Positions 53,707-63,405 of a DNA stretch of 64,000 nucleotides are shown here, in pieces. The first letter of the stretch is position 1. Each line of letters opens with the position of its first letter. The notes beneath the pieces were generated by a model. The model searched no databases. It had not been told where the DNA came from and saw only the letters and a list, made by a program, of their open reading frames with translations. Position numbers and translations under genes: made by a program. Source of the stretch: Desulfobacteraceae bacterium (lineage in GTDB: Bacteria; Desulfobacterota; Desulfobacteria; Desulfobacterales; JAABSP01); the NCBI GenBank assembly GCA_011390345.1, contig JAABSP010000007.1, forward strand, positions 31,378-95,377, in the 5' to 3' direction.

Positions 53707-55071
53707 ATGAAATCTGTCCGGGGAGTTCTGTTTTTGCTGCTGCTGGGAGCGTCAATGGTCATCGCCTGGGGCGGTTCAGGGTTGGCCGCGTCTTCAGCCC
53801 GCGGGGAAGGGGCGTCGGACGCGGCTTTGAGCAGGGATCTTTCTCAGGCCCTCAAGTTCTACTATGACGGGGAATATGCAAAGGCGCTGCCCATCTTTCA
53901 GCGCCTCTCTGCAGCGATTCCCAATGCGGATCTGCTCTTCTGGACCGGAACGAGCGCATCCAGATCCGGCGCGTGCGATCTGGCTCTGGATCGGTTGAAG
54001 GAGCTGCTGGATCGGCGGCCCGATCATATCCGCACCCGTCTGGAGCTGGGGATCGCCTACTTCAACTGCAAGGAGACGGAAAATGCCAGGGAGGCATTCC
54101 GTACGGTGATTGCCGCATCTCCGGGGCCCGAGATCGAAAATACCGCCAGAAGCTATCTGGCCCGAACAGAACGGAAAAAGAGAAAGCTCGACTGGAGCCT
54201 CCGCTTCTCCCAGGGGGTTCAGTATGATGACAATGTCAACAGCGGCCCGGATCAGGCGTTGATCGAGGACGGAAGCGTCTCTCTGCTGCTGGGTGACAGC
54301 CTTCGGGAGCAGGAGAGCACCAACTGGCTTACCGGATTGAGGGCCGATCTCCTCTATGATCTGGGAAGTCCGGGGGGATTCTTCTGGAACGGCGGGATCG
54401 ATTTCTACTACAACCACAGCTTCGAGGATTCCGATTACAATTATCTTCGCGGCTCCCTCTTCACAGGCCCCTGGTGGAGCGGTAAAAACGATCTTATCAA
54501 GCTCCCCTTTGGTTACACCCATAAACAGTATGGGGGAGAGGCCCTTTCCGACACCTTCCGGATCACCCCCTCCTATGAACATCTCTTCTCCTCCCTCTTC
54601 GGGCTTGGGGTCAGTTATGAATTCGAGGCCGAGCGGTATGATGATTCCCGGTATGAAGAGGCCGGCTATGACAATGAGAGCCACCGCTTTTCCGCAGGCC
54701 CCAATCTCTACTTCAAAAACCGGCAGTACATTCTCTCTGCCCGTTTCATTCATGAGATCCATGACGCGGATGCCGAACGGTTCACCTATGACGCGCAGGA
54801 GATCTTCGGCTCCTTCTATGCCCTCTTTCCCTCCGATACCGAGGGGCTGATCTATTATAAATGGTCCGATCGATCCTATGACGGGCCGGCCGTGCTATAC
54901 GACAAAGACCGGGAGGAGACCCGCCATACCCTGGCTGCGGTGATCTCACAGAACTTTTTGAAACATTATTTTGCCGCGCTGGAGGCCGCCTACATCCGAA
55001 ACGATTCCAATTCGGCCCTCTATGATTTCGACAAAACCACCATCACGCTCAGTCTGGGCGTACAGTTTTAG
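53707..55071 (+). CDS. Slam-like TPR plus beta-barrel outer-membrane protein
   Basis: 454 residues. After a signal peptide come TPR repeats (about 40-155, QALKFYYDGEYAKALPIFQRL). From about 160 to the end there is a run of amphipathic strands, opening with SLRFSQGVQYDDNVNS and ending in LSLGVQF with a terminal Phe, the outer-membrane barrel signal. TPR plus a 14-strand-type barrel with a YDDNVN start is the plan of Slam (DUF560), which delivers lipoproteins to the cell surface. Lipoprotein genes on both sides fit that role. Identity as a functional Slam is an inference. Confidence 0.75.
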   Translation: MKSVRGVLFLLLLGASMVIAWGGSGLAASSARGEGASDAALSRDLSQALKFYYDGEYAKALPIFQRLSAAIPNADLLFWTGTSASRSGACDLALDRLKELLDRRPDHIRTRLELGIAYFNCKETENAREAFRTVIAASPGPEIENTARSYLARTERKKRKLDWSLRFSQGVQYDDNVNSGPDQALIEDGSVSLLLGDSLREQESTNWLTGLRADLLYDLGSPGGFFWNGGIDFYYNHSFEDSDYNYLRGSLFTGPWWSGKNDLIKLPFGYTHKQYGGEALSDTFRITPSYEHLFSSLFGLGVSYEFEAERYDDSRYEEAGYDNESHRFSAGPNLYFKNRQYILSARFIHEIHDADAERFTYDAQEIFGSFYALFPSDTEGLIYYKWSDRSYDGPAVLYDKDREETRHTLAAVISQNFLKHYFAALEAAYIRNDSNSALYDFDKTTITLSLGVQF

Positions 55072-55085
55072 GAAAGGGAGGGGTC

Positions 55086-56315
55086 ATGAAAAGGATATTG
55101 CTGATCATTATCTGCTGTTCTTTGATCGGGGGGATTTCTCCGTCCCGAGGAGAATATGTGGTGGGAACCGAATCCCTGGATCTTCTGGAGAATGCGGCCG
55201 ATACCGGCCCTGACAATTATGCCCTCTACTATTATCTCGGGAAGGTCTATCTGGCCCAAGGGAATGTGGATGGGGCCATCGGCGCATGGGCGCGCTATCT
55301 GGGGGCCGGGCCCGGGGATGGGAAGGCCGATGCGGTTCGGGAACAGTTGACGTTGCTGAAGCTTCGTCAGGCTTCCGCCTATGCCCGGGATGTTGTGCAA
55401 AAAGGGGTTTTAGATGAACGGATCGGGGAGAACACCTTGGCGGTGCTCAATTTTCGGGCCCCGGAGAATTCGACCATCGAAAAGGTCTCCAAAGGGCTGA
55501 CCGCGATGATCATCACCGACCTCTCCAAGGTTCCGGCCTTAAAAATCGTGGAGCGGGAGAAGATGCAGGCCCTGCTGCAGGAGATCCGTCTGGGGCAGAC
55601 CGGGATCGTGGATGAAAGCACCGCAGTGGACAGCGGCCGGCTGCTGCTGGCCCGAAACATCGTCCGCGGGGAGATTGCGGATCTGAGAGAAGCTGCCGAA
55701 GCCGAGGCCGACGCAGAGAAGATCCGCATCGACGCCGCGGTCACCGAGACGAGTCATGGCCAGGATCTGGGAAAGCCCGAGGCCCAGGGGCCCATGAACC
55801 AGCTCTTTGACATGGAAAAGAAGATCGTCTTTGGGGTTCTTTCATCCCTTGGAATGGAAAAAGAGGAGATGGATGAGGCGCTGAGAAATGCTTTGGAAGC
55901 CTATCATACAAAGGATATCGATGCGTTGATCGAGTATTCCCAAGGGCTGGATCTCATGGATCAGGGGCAGTTCGCGCAGGCAAAAGAGGCATTCGGCGCG
56001 GCACTGGAGATCGATCCGGCCTTTGATCTGGCCAACGATGCCTATCTCTCGACACCGACGGATCTGTCGACCATCGAGGATGTCGAGGGGCTGGAATACG
56101 CGGGAATGGATGGGGAGACCGGAGATGGGGCATCCGGAGACGCAGGATTGGCCACGGCCGGGACGATGAATCTCGACAGTTTGGAGGTCGTGGATGCGGC
56201 GCAGAATGAAATCTCCGCATCGGTCTCTTCCCATGAATTGTTCGGGGAGGCGCCGGCGTTTCCGTCAAAACCCTCCGCGGGCCAGACCACGGGCGCGGTT
56301 CGGATCGAATGGTAA
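55086..56315 (+). CDS. Second CsgG-like exported protein with TPR
   Basis: 409 residues. N-terminal signal peptide without a convincing lipobox (IIICCSLIGGISPSRG). Residues about 45-100 are TPR-like. A CsgG-type domain (about 115-270) has LAVLNFRAPENSTIEKVSKGLTAMII, TDLSKVPALKIVEREKMQALLQEIRLGQTGIVDES, which is parallel to the first CsgG-like gene, so it may be a duplicate. The C-terminal part has another TPR pair and an acidic, Gly/Ser-rich tail. ATG 55086 follows GGAAAGGGAGG; the gene is 14 bases after the barrel gene, clearly one operon. Confidence 0.75.
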   Translation: MKRILLIIICCSLIGGISPSRGEYVVGTESLDLLENAADTGPDNYALYYYLGKVYLAQGNVDGAIGAWARYLGAGPGDGKADAVREQLTLLKLRQASAYARDVVQKGVLDERIGENTLAVLNFRAPENSTIEKVSKGLTAMIITDLSKVPALKIVEREKMQALLQEIRLGQTGIVDESTAVDSGRLLLARNIVRGEIADLREAAEAEADAEKIRIDAAVTETSHGQDLGKPEAQGPMNQLFDMEKKIVFGVLSSLGMEKEEMDEALRNALEAYHTKDIDALIEYSQGLDLMDQGQFAQAKEAFGAALEIDPAFDLANDAYLSTPTDLSTIEDVEGLEYAGMDGETGDGASGDAGLATAGTMNLDSLEVVDAAQNEISASVSSHELFGEAPAFPSKPSAGQTTGAVRIEW

Positions 56316-56329
56316 AGGAGGTGAGGAAA

Positions 56330-58681
56330 ATGAGAAGGAAAAGACTTCTTTTTGTTTGGGCGGTTACGGCATGGATACTGATATTGGCTGGGGCGGCCTA
56401 TGGTGTGACCGAAACGGAGTACAATGCGTTGTTCGATTTGTACAACAGCACCGACGGAGCGAACTGGACAGATAATACAGGTTGGCTCATTCCGGGAACT
56501 GATCCTTGTGACTGGTATGGCATTACCTGCGACCAGGCCGGTTCTGTCAGCAGAATCGATTTAGATGAGAACAATCTTTCAGGGACAATTCCCGCCAGCA
56601 TTGCGGATATTGATATGCTGGAATGGCTTTCTTTGCATAGTAATCAATTAACCGGTCAAATACCGTCGGAATTGGGAAGCCTTCAAAATCTTGAAAACCT
56701 ATGGCTTTTTTCAAATGAATTGAGCGGCCCTATACCACCGGAGCTGGGAAATCTAATTGCGCTGGACCATCTTGCTTTAGGCATAAATCAACTGAGCGGT
56801 CCGATTCCTTCAGAGATCGGAAATTTGACAAAACTATCGCATCTTACTTTAAGCCACAATCAACTGACTGGCACGATTCCGTCGGAGATCTGGAATCTGA
56901 TTGCGCTAACAGATCTGAGATTAGCTTCTAATCAACTAAATGGATCAATACCACCGGAAATCGAAAATCTGATTGCGCTAACAGATCTGGATTTAGCTTC
57001 TAATCAACTAAATGGATCAATACCACCGGAAATCGGAAATCTGATTGCGCTAACAGATCTGAGTTTAGCTTCTAATCAACTAGGTGGATCGATTCCGCCG
57101 GAATTGGGAAGACTTCAGAATCTTGAAAGCCTATGGCTTTATTCAAATGAATTGAGCGGTCCTATACCCCCGGAGATAGGAAATCTAATTGCGCTGGATC
57201 ATCTTGCTTTAAGCCGAAATCAACTGAGCGGTCCGATTCCTTCAGAGATCGGGAATTTAACAAGGCTATTGTTTCTTTCTTTAAGCAACAATCAACTGAC
57301 TGACCCGATTCCGCCGGAGATCGGAAATCTTGCCAGCATAGAAGAGATTGATATCGCTGACAACAATTTAGAAGGGCCTGTTCCTGAAACGCTGATGAAT
57401 CTTACCACTCTTCTGGACAATGAGAGTGATTTTCGGCGAAACAAGCTTTATACCGACAATGAAGAGCTACGGCTTTTCATGAACCAAAAGCAGATCGACG
57501 GAGACTGGATGAGCAGCCAGGCCATGACCCAAAACAATCCTCCGGCCACGCCGATTATCACGGGTCCTCTTGATGAAACCGTCGATCCGGACGGCGCTGT
57601 GACCTTGAATACCAGCCCATTTTCCGACCCGGACGGCGACACCCACCTCAAGACCCAATGGATCGTTCGCCGCGCGGATATGCCCTTCAACGCAGAGGAG
57701 AATAGCGTCATTGATGACATCAGCGACACCGATCTCACCACCCATACGGTCTCGGGCCTGACACCAGGGCTCAAATATCTCTGGAGAGCCGGATATGAGG
57801 ACACCGGGGGCGGAGGGGTGAGCTGGTCCCCCGCATCGACCTTCAAAGTCGGCACATCAATCCCGGACGCCAATGTGGATGTCCCGCCCGGTGATACAGC
57901 GGCAGATTTCGCGATGGTCTCCTTTGTCCAGTGGCCCGACAATCCCGCAGCAGGCAGCGTGCTGGGCGCGGAACTGGGCGGCGTCTATGACACCCATCAG
58001 TATCGGATCGGAACCTATGATCCCCTGAAAAACGGCGGGGAATACCGGGAGTACGGCGACAATCTTGTCATCGATCCGGGCAAAGCCTACTGGATCTTTG
58101 CCAGATCCGGCATGGGCATCACCGTCAACGGCGTACCCGTCAGCACCACCGAGGATATCGAAGTGCCCCTGGCCTATAACACCGTCACAAGCGACGGCTG
58201 GAACATGATCGCGCCGCCCAATGCAAAATCCTACAACTGGGCCGATGTCGAGGTAGTGGAATATGACAGCGAAGGCCGGATTCTCTTTGGCCCGGAACCG
58301 GTAAGGGAGCTTGCAGAAGGCAATCCCTTCATAGACAGACGGCTCTGGAGATGGGCAAATGGGGTCTATGCATCTGACGCGCAAGTGATGCAGACCTACG
58401 CCGGCTACTGGGTCCGGGCACTGCGGCCAAACATCTCCCTCCGGTTTCCCGCAGGGGTAACGGTTGAAAGAACCGATCCGGATACGCTTCTGGCCGGGAT
58501 GTCGAAAAAAGCCGGTCGATGGCTGGAAAGGCTGCTTCCTGAACCGACTCTGGCTGTTGCCGACACCGGAGATTCTCCGCCTCCGCCCATGGCCGGATTT
58601 ACGGGCGAGCCGGTTGAGATCTCCGGCGATGATTCCTCTTCTGGCGGGGGAGCCTGTTTTATCACCGAATGCGGAAGATAG
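56330..58681 (+). CDS. Exported plant-type leucine-rich repeat protein
   Basis: 783 residues. ATG 56330 follows a perfect AAAGGAGGTGAGG. After a signal peptide comes an LRRNT-like cap (WTDNTGW...CDWYGITCD), about 13 plant-type LRRs of 24 residues (L-x-x-N-x-L-S-G-x-IP-x-E-I-G-N-L, about 80-360), fibronectin-like domains (about 390-510) and a novel C-terminal domain with SFVQWPDNPAAG. It ends GGGACFIT, resembling a CFI-type surface-sorting signal. The LRR stretch is visibly AT-richer than flanking genes. It likely acts as an adhesin displayed by the neighbouring export genes. Confidence 0.88.
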   Translation: MRRKRLLFVWAVTAWILILAGAAYGVTETEYNALFDLYNSTDGANWTDNTGWLIPGTDPCDWYGITCDQAGSVSRIDLDENNLSGTIPASIADIDMLEWLSLHSNQLTGQIPSELGSLQNLENLWLFSNELSGPIPPELGNLIALDHLALGINQLSGPIPSEIGNLTKLSHLTLSHNQLTGTIPSEIWNLIALTDLRLASNQLNGSIPPEIENLIALTDLDLASNQLNGSIPPEIGNLIALTDLSLASNQLGGSIPPELGRLQNLESLWLYSNELSGPIPPEIGNLIALDHLALSRNQLSGPIPSEIGNLTRLLFLSLSNNQLTDPIPPEIGNLASIEEIDIADNNLEGPVPETLMNLTTLLDNESDFRRNKLYTDNEELRLFMNQKQIDGDWMSSQAMTQNNPPATPIITGPLDETVDPDGAVTLNTSPFSDPDGDTHLKTQWIVRRADMPFNAEENSVIDDISDTDLTTHTVSGLTPGLKYLWRAGYEDTGGGGVSWSPASTFKVGTSIPDANVDVPPGDTAADFAMVSFVQWPDNPAAGSVLGAELGGVYDTHQYRIGTYDPLKNGGEYREYGDNLVIDPGKAYWIFARSGMGITVNGVPVSTTEDIEVPLAYNTVTSDGWNMIAPPNAKSYNWADVEVVEYDSEGRILFGPEPVRELAEGNPFIDRRLWRWANGVYASDAQVMQTYAGYWVRALRPNISLRFPAGVTVERTDPDTLLAGMSKKAGRWLERLLPEPTLAVADTGDSPPPPMAGFTGEPVEISGDDSSSGGGACFITECGR
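56897..57112 (+). repeat. Three near-identical 72-bp LRR repeat units
   Basis: Copies at 56897-56968, 56969-57040 and 57041-57112 differ in only a few bases. A larger block is also duplicated: 56674-56890 and 57106-57322, 432 bp apart (six LRRs), are about 85 to 90 percent alike by eye. Recent recombination has expanded this gene. Confidence 0.9.
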
Positions 58682-58761
58682 ATATCGGTGTTGATCGGAT
58701 CGGGGCGGCCAGGACCACCCCGATCCAAAATCAAAAAAATAGAGGAAACAGGAGGTTTCGA

Positions 58762-61233
58762 ATGAAAATATCCATATTGAAAAGAGGATCGCTTTTCACT
58801 GGTTTTTTTCTGATCGTTTCACTGGTTCTGTTCGGCTGCGGCGGTGGCGGGGGAGGGGACTCCGCATCCGTTGGTGGGAGTCATGAGACCGACGGCAACG
58901 GATCGATTGCGTTTGGGGTACAGTGGGAGGATCTTTCCGATGGCGAGAGATCTTTGGGGCGTATCGATTGTGATACTAGTGAGGTGGCGCAGGTGACTGC
59001 AGAGGTTTATGATTCTTCGGGAAATCTGCTGACCAGCGGGGGGCCCTGGAGCTGCGCTGCGCACTCCGGAACGATTGACAATGTGCCGGCTGGCGCGGAT
59101 CGGAAGGTTGTTGTAAAGGGAATGAGTCCAGCCGGGGAAGAGTATTACCGGGGGGAGGCTTCCGGTATTACCGTTGCGCAGGGGATGGTTGCCGATGCGG
59201 GAATGATTGAAGCTTTGGCCGTCGTCAGAATTAAGGGCTTAACTCTTCATTACAGGACATATCCAAATGCAAGTCGTAATAAATATCAGGGATATTATGA
59301 ATTTTCAAAAGCTGGGGAAACGATCGAAACCGAGGATATTGTGAAGCTGGTTCTCACAGATGAAAATGGGAATCTCATTAATACAAAGGCACCGGAATTC
59401 ATCTATAGCGAATTTTATAAAATCGACTTTGATCCTGTCTCAAATACCGTATCTCCAGCGGAATTGGATGTATATAGCGACTATTCAATCAATTTTACGG
59501 ATGATTTCGAACTTCAGCAGGGGAATTATACACTTGAGGCAACTACCGCAAACGGTCAGTTGTTGCGGGAGAGCATCTATTTTCCCGGAAGAAAAGTTCT
59601 GCCGACGCCTGATGCGGCCAACATCGAATATCAATGGTCTGCGGATGGAAGCCTGATGATCAACTGGGAGAATCCGGAAGGGGACTATAACAACATCAAC
59701 TTTTACATCGGGGACCAGAATTGGAAAGATCTTATCTATATCGATCTTCCTGCGGACGTTGAACAGCTTACTATACCCGCCCAGGATATCCGGAAAATCT
59801 CAGAGTTGAGGAATCCGATTTATGCAAACCTTTTGATGCGCTACAGGGCTCTTGATGATCAGAATGTGAACTATGCCAGGAGCTATTCGGAGACCTTCCA
59901 AATCCCTTGGAATGATATCACTATTGACTTCCTGGATTACTGGCCTTTGACCCCGGAGAGCAGTTGGTTCAGTACTGGAGGCGGGAATGAAATCGAAAAA
60001 ACCGTAATCGAAGACAATGAGACCATTCATGGGGTTGAGGCGGTCCAGCGAGTTCATTATTCCTCGGATTATGAAAATATGATTATTCCCGATGATGCAT
60101 TCTTGTGGTCCTATGATTCGGAATATATCTATCAACATGGAGAGCAGCAGATCGGAGATCCACCTTGGAATGATGATCCCATTGGATTGTCTGTCAATGA
60201 TCCGCCAATAGCAATTAAACGATACATGAAGCCCGGCGAGTCTTTTTCGGCATCATGGATCAAAACAATGGCGGATGGCACCCAAACCAGTGCATCTTGG
60301 ACATGGGAAAATCTGGGTTTTGAAGATGTATCCGTTCCGGCTGGTTATTTTCCAAACTGCTTGAAAGTTCGGATAATGGAATCCGGAGATGAGCCAGATG
60401 AATCGATCACTTGGTTTGCCAAAGGCGTCGGAGAAGTGCAGGAGGAAGAGGTCCTGCCCTATCAGAGATGGAATGGGCTCATCGGAGCAGACATTGTCGG
60501 CTATACAGAGAATATCTCTGTTCCCTGGATACCCCAATTCATATACAGAAGCTATTCTGACCCAACGAAAAACGGTTTCAGCTCTTATATTACATTGAAG
60601 AAGAACGGAGCATCCGTACTCGGAGAGGATATAACCAAAATAGAGCTTCGAAGAAGAGATTATACGCTAATGCCCATTGAAAAGTACGAGTATTCGAATA
60701 GTCTTTCTTATGGCGCCAATTGGAATGTCGAAGAGCAGCGTTTTAATTTTTACGGCCCGGCACCGGACGCCGGATTCGGTATTTATTTTCCCAAAGACGC
60801 GGATTATCCCGAAGACTACTACATCTGGGAATTCACAACGGCAGCAGGCGATGTTGTCACCCAATCCTTCTACTTTCCGGGGAAAAAGACACTTCCGGTT
60901 CCTGATGCACAACTCATGAATTATGAATGGCTCTCGGACGGCAGTCTTGCATTGTCATGGACGAATCCGCCGGGCGAGTATGGTGTTGTTCAGGTGGGCA
61001 TCTGGAAAGAAGATGGTGCGGATCTTTTCTATTCGCGCTTTGACAGCTCCTTGAATATCGAAGAGATGGTCATTCCCCGTTGGGTGATCCAATCTTTGAC
61101 AATGCTCCATAATCCTCAAACCGCTCAGTGGACAATGCGGGTCAGATCCCATACGGATGAGGGGATGATGTATGCCAGAGCCTATTCTGATGTGGTGGAG
61201 ATTCCCTGGACTGTTCCGGAAAATCCGCTGTAA
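58762..61233 (+). CDS. Large lipoprotein with a duplicated domain
   Basis: 823 residues. Lipobox LVLFGC at about residue 24, then a glycine-rich spacer. An N-terminal region (about 35-155) has an Ig-like feel. Two copies of a beta-rich domain lie at about 170-390 and 600-815; each has FYFPG(K/R)K...LP-x-PDA-x-x-x-(E/Q)-W and a GSL-x-(I/L)-SW-type segment, with a distinct domain of about 200 residues between them. Function unknown; a surface adhesin or enzyme. ATG 58762 follows ACAGGAGG. It is the last gene of the exported cluster and is convergent with the cyclase. Confidence 0.82.
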   Translation: MKISILKRGSLFTGFFLIVSLVLFGCGGGGGGDSASVGGSHETDGNGSIAFGVQWEDLSDGERSLGRIDCDTSEVAQVTAEVYDSSGNLLTSGGPWSCAAHSGTIDNVPAGADRKVVVKGMSPAGEEYYRGEASGITVAQGMVADAGMIEALAVVRIKGLTLHYRTYPNASRNKYQGYYEFSKAGETIETEDIVKLVLTDENGNLINTKAPEFIYSEFYKIDFDPVSNTVSPAELDVYSDYSINFTDDFELQQGNYTLEATTANGQLLRESIYFPGRKVLPTPDAANIEYQWSADGSLMINWENPEGDYNNINFYIGDQNWKDLIYIDLPADVEQLTIPAQDIRKISELRNPIYANLLMRYRALDDQNVNYARSYSETFQIPWNDITIDFLDYWPLTPESSWFSTGGGNEIEKTVIEDNETIHGVEAVQRVHYSSDYENMIIPDDAFLWSYDSEYIYQHGEQQIGDPPWNDDPIGLSVNDPPIAIKRYMKPGESFSASWIKTMADGTQTSASWTWENLGFEDVSVPAGYFPNCLKVRIMESGDEPDESITWFAKGVGEVQEEEVLPYQRWNGLIGADIVGYTENISVPWIPQFIYRSYSDPTKNGFSSYITLKKNGASVLGEDITKIELRRRDYTLMPIEKYEYSNSLSYGANWNVEEQRFNFYGPAPDAGFGIYFPKDADYPEDYYIWEFTTAAGDVVTQSFYFPGKKTLPVPDAQLMNYEWLSDGSLALSWTNPPGEYGVVQVGIWKEDGADLFYSRFDSSLNIEEMVIPRWVIQSLTMLHNPQTAQWTMRVRSHTDEGMMYARAYSDVVEIPWTVPENPL

Positions 61234-61263
61234 ATGGAATTTCTTTTCGTCAACCGTTTTCTT

Positions 61264-63402
61264 TCACTTATGATCAAAAGTCGTCACCCAATCCCACCCA
61301 TCATCACAGGAGAGATGACAGCACTTCTCGATCCGCTGGAGATAGAGCAGCGAAGGGCCGTCTTCGGGAACCAGATGAAGCGCCCGTTGAAAATGGTACC
61401 GGGCATCATCCCATTCCATATCCCGATACGCGGCAAGTCCGGCATCAAACAGCTCCATAAATTTTAGATCGAGTTCCAACGCTTCGGGGGAGAGTTCCTG
61501 TTTTGCTCTCCCCCGAAGTTCGTACAGCGTCACCGCACTCGCTTTTCCCTTCACCCGCACCCGATCCAGCTCCCGCAGCCTGAAGTTTCGGTTCAGGCCT
61601 TCTGCAGTAAACTCGCTCACGATAATTTTGGTTCCATATACCTTGTTGAGCCCCTCGAGCCGGGACGCGAGGTTGACCGCGTCTCCGATGACGGTGTAGT
61701 CCATGAAATCGTCGCTGCCCAGGTTTCCCACCGTCACCACGCCGGTGTTGATCCCGATGCCGAGCCTCAGATCCGCAATTCCCTCCACAGCAGCCTCCTC
61801 CTGCATGGCCCGGAGCCGTTCGATCATTGCCAGCGCTGCTTCGGCCGCCTTTGCCGGGTGGCTTTCAAAGGGGACGGGCGCGCCGAAAAAGGCCATGATG
61901 GCATCGCCGATGAGCTTGTCCAAAGTTCCCTGGTGCTGAAAGACCAGCGGGATCATGTTGGAGAAGTAGCGGTTGAGAAGGATGCCGGTGGCTTTTGCCC
62001 CGAGCCGTTCCGACAGGGAGGTGAAGCTTCGGAGATCAGAGAAGAGGATCGTCAGCTCCTGGCTTCTTCCCTCCAGATCCATCTCGATATTCCCCTTGAT
62101 CAGCGCGTCAACCACGCCGTAGGAGACATACCGGCCGAAAAGACCTGTCACAAAGGAGGTCCGCCGCTTGTCAAAGGCTTTCTGGATCACGACGCCGCTG
62201 ACATACTGGAGAGCCAGCACCCCCATCAGCGGAGAGACCTCGGCCCAGAGGAGTTTTTTGACAAAGGCCAAATGGCTCACCCCGATGATCGCGGCCAGCC
62301 CTGTCAGCAGAATCAGCATCTCCGGGATCATCCCGACCCGGGGCACATAGAAGAGCAGACCTCCTGTGCCCAGCAGCGCAATCAGGGCCATGATCCAGCC
62401 GGGACCGAGTTTATGGATGAATCTGCCGGAGAGGATCGTATCCACAGCATGGGCATGACATGCAACCCCGATCTCCTTGGCCCCGAGCACATCCTGGATC
62501 ACATCGCCAAAGATCTCCTCGTACTCCTTTGTGGGTTTGAGAAATCGGGTGTACGCGGTGGTGAAGACATCCTTTTCCATGGCAAGACTGCTGCCGATGA
62601 TCACCAGCTTGCCCGAGACGCTATCCCGGGGGAAATTCCCCTGAACCACATCCGCATAGGAGAGGATCGGGTAGGCCGAATAGTTGCCCGGATAGTCGAT
62701 GATCAGATCCGGGTAGGGGAGTCGAAGGGCTTTGGGACTCTGGCCCATCACCAGAACATCGGTCTGGGAGAAATCAAACGCGAAATCGAGGTTGAGAAAG
62801 GTGCGGACCAGCTCCAGGGAAAAGGAGGGAAAGAGTTCGAGTCCGCCTTCCGGAAGCGGCTTTGCGTTGAGGTACCGGACCCGGCGCAACACCTCGTCCT
62901 CCCCGAGGATAAGATCGATGAAGCCGTCTCCGATGGATGCATTCAAAAACGGATCGATCGAGATGAGTTCCCCGCCGTAGGTGGAGGAGCCCCGGGCCAA
63001 TACCACGTTGTTGCAGTCGTAGATGGCCTGCGCGAGGCGCTGGTCCACTCCGGGGTCCGCATCCGGAGAGATGAAGATCATGTCCAGGCCGATGATCTCC
63101 GCGCCGGCTCCGCAGAGATTTTCCAGGGCCGCGGCCATATGCTCCCTTGCCCATGAGGCCTTTTCTCTTTTCAGGGCCACCGCGCTCTTCTGATCCATCA
63201 GCACCAGGACCACCTGGCCGGCAGTCGAAATGGGCCCCCGCCATTTGAAATGGAGGTCGTAGAGATAATTGTCGGCCCACCGGAAGATCCCCAGCCGATA
63301 GAGGCCGATTACGCAGAGGATCACCAGTATGGTGGAGATCGCGGAAAAAAAGATCTGAGATCGGACAAGGCCGTTTTTCGATCCTATGGTCTCCTCCTGC
63401 AA
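61264..63402 (-). CDS. CHASE2 sensor adenylate cyclase
   Basis: 712 residues. One N-terminal helix (about 15-38), a large periplasmic CHASE2 domain (about 40-345, ALENLCGAGAEIIGLDMIF), three membrane helices (about 345-415) and a cytoplasmic class III cyclase (about 440-620). Metal residues are in LFSDLRSFTSLSE and KLIGDAIMAFFG, and the DYTVIGDAVNLASRLEG stretch carries the adenine-recognising Asp, so cAMP is the likely product. A TPR-like tail follows. The gene downstream on the same strand starts just 3 bases before it, forming an operon. It faces the surface-lipoprotein cluster. Confidence 0.92.
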   Translation of the reverse strand: MQEETIGSKNGLVRSQIFFSAISTILVILCVIGLYRLGIFRWADNYLYDLHFKWRGPISTAGQVVLVLMDQKSAVALKREKASWAREHMAAALENLCGAGAEIIGLDMIFISPDADPGVDQRLAQAIYDCNNVVLARGSSTYGGELISIDPFLNASIGDGFIDLILGEDEVLRRVRYLNAKPLPEGGLELFPSFSLELVRTFLNLDFAFDFSQTDVLVMGQSPKALRLPYPDLIIDYPGNYSAYPILSYADVVQGNFPRDSVSGKLVIIGSSLAMEKDVFTTAYTRFLKPTKEYEEIFGDVIQDVLGAKEIGVACHAHAVDTILSGRFIHKLGPGWIMALIALLGTGGLLFYVPRVGMIPEMLILLTGLAAIIGVSHLAFVKKLLWAEVSPLMGVLALQYVSGVVIQKAFDKRRTSFVTGLFGRYVSYGVVDALIKGNIEMDLEGRSQELTILFSDLRSFTSLSERLGAKATGILLNRYFSNMIPLVFQHQGTLDKLIGDAIMAFFGAPVPFESHPAKAAEAALAMIERLRAMQEEAAVEGIADLRLGIGINTGVVTVGNLGSDDFMDYTVIGDAVNLASRLEGLNKVYGTKIIVSEFTAEGLNRNFRLRELDRVRVKGKASAVTLYELRGRAKQELSPEALELDLKFMELFDAGLAAYRDMEWDDARYHFQRALHLVPEDGPSLLYLQRIEKCCHLSCDDGWDWVTTFDHK

Positions 63403-63405
63403 AAA

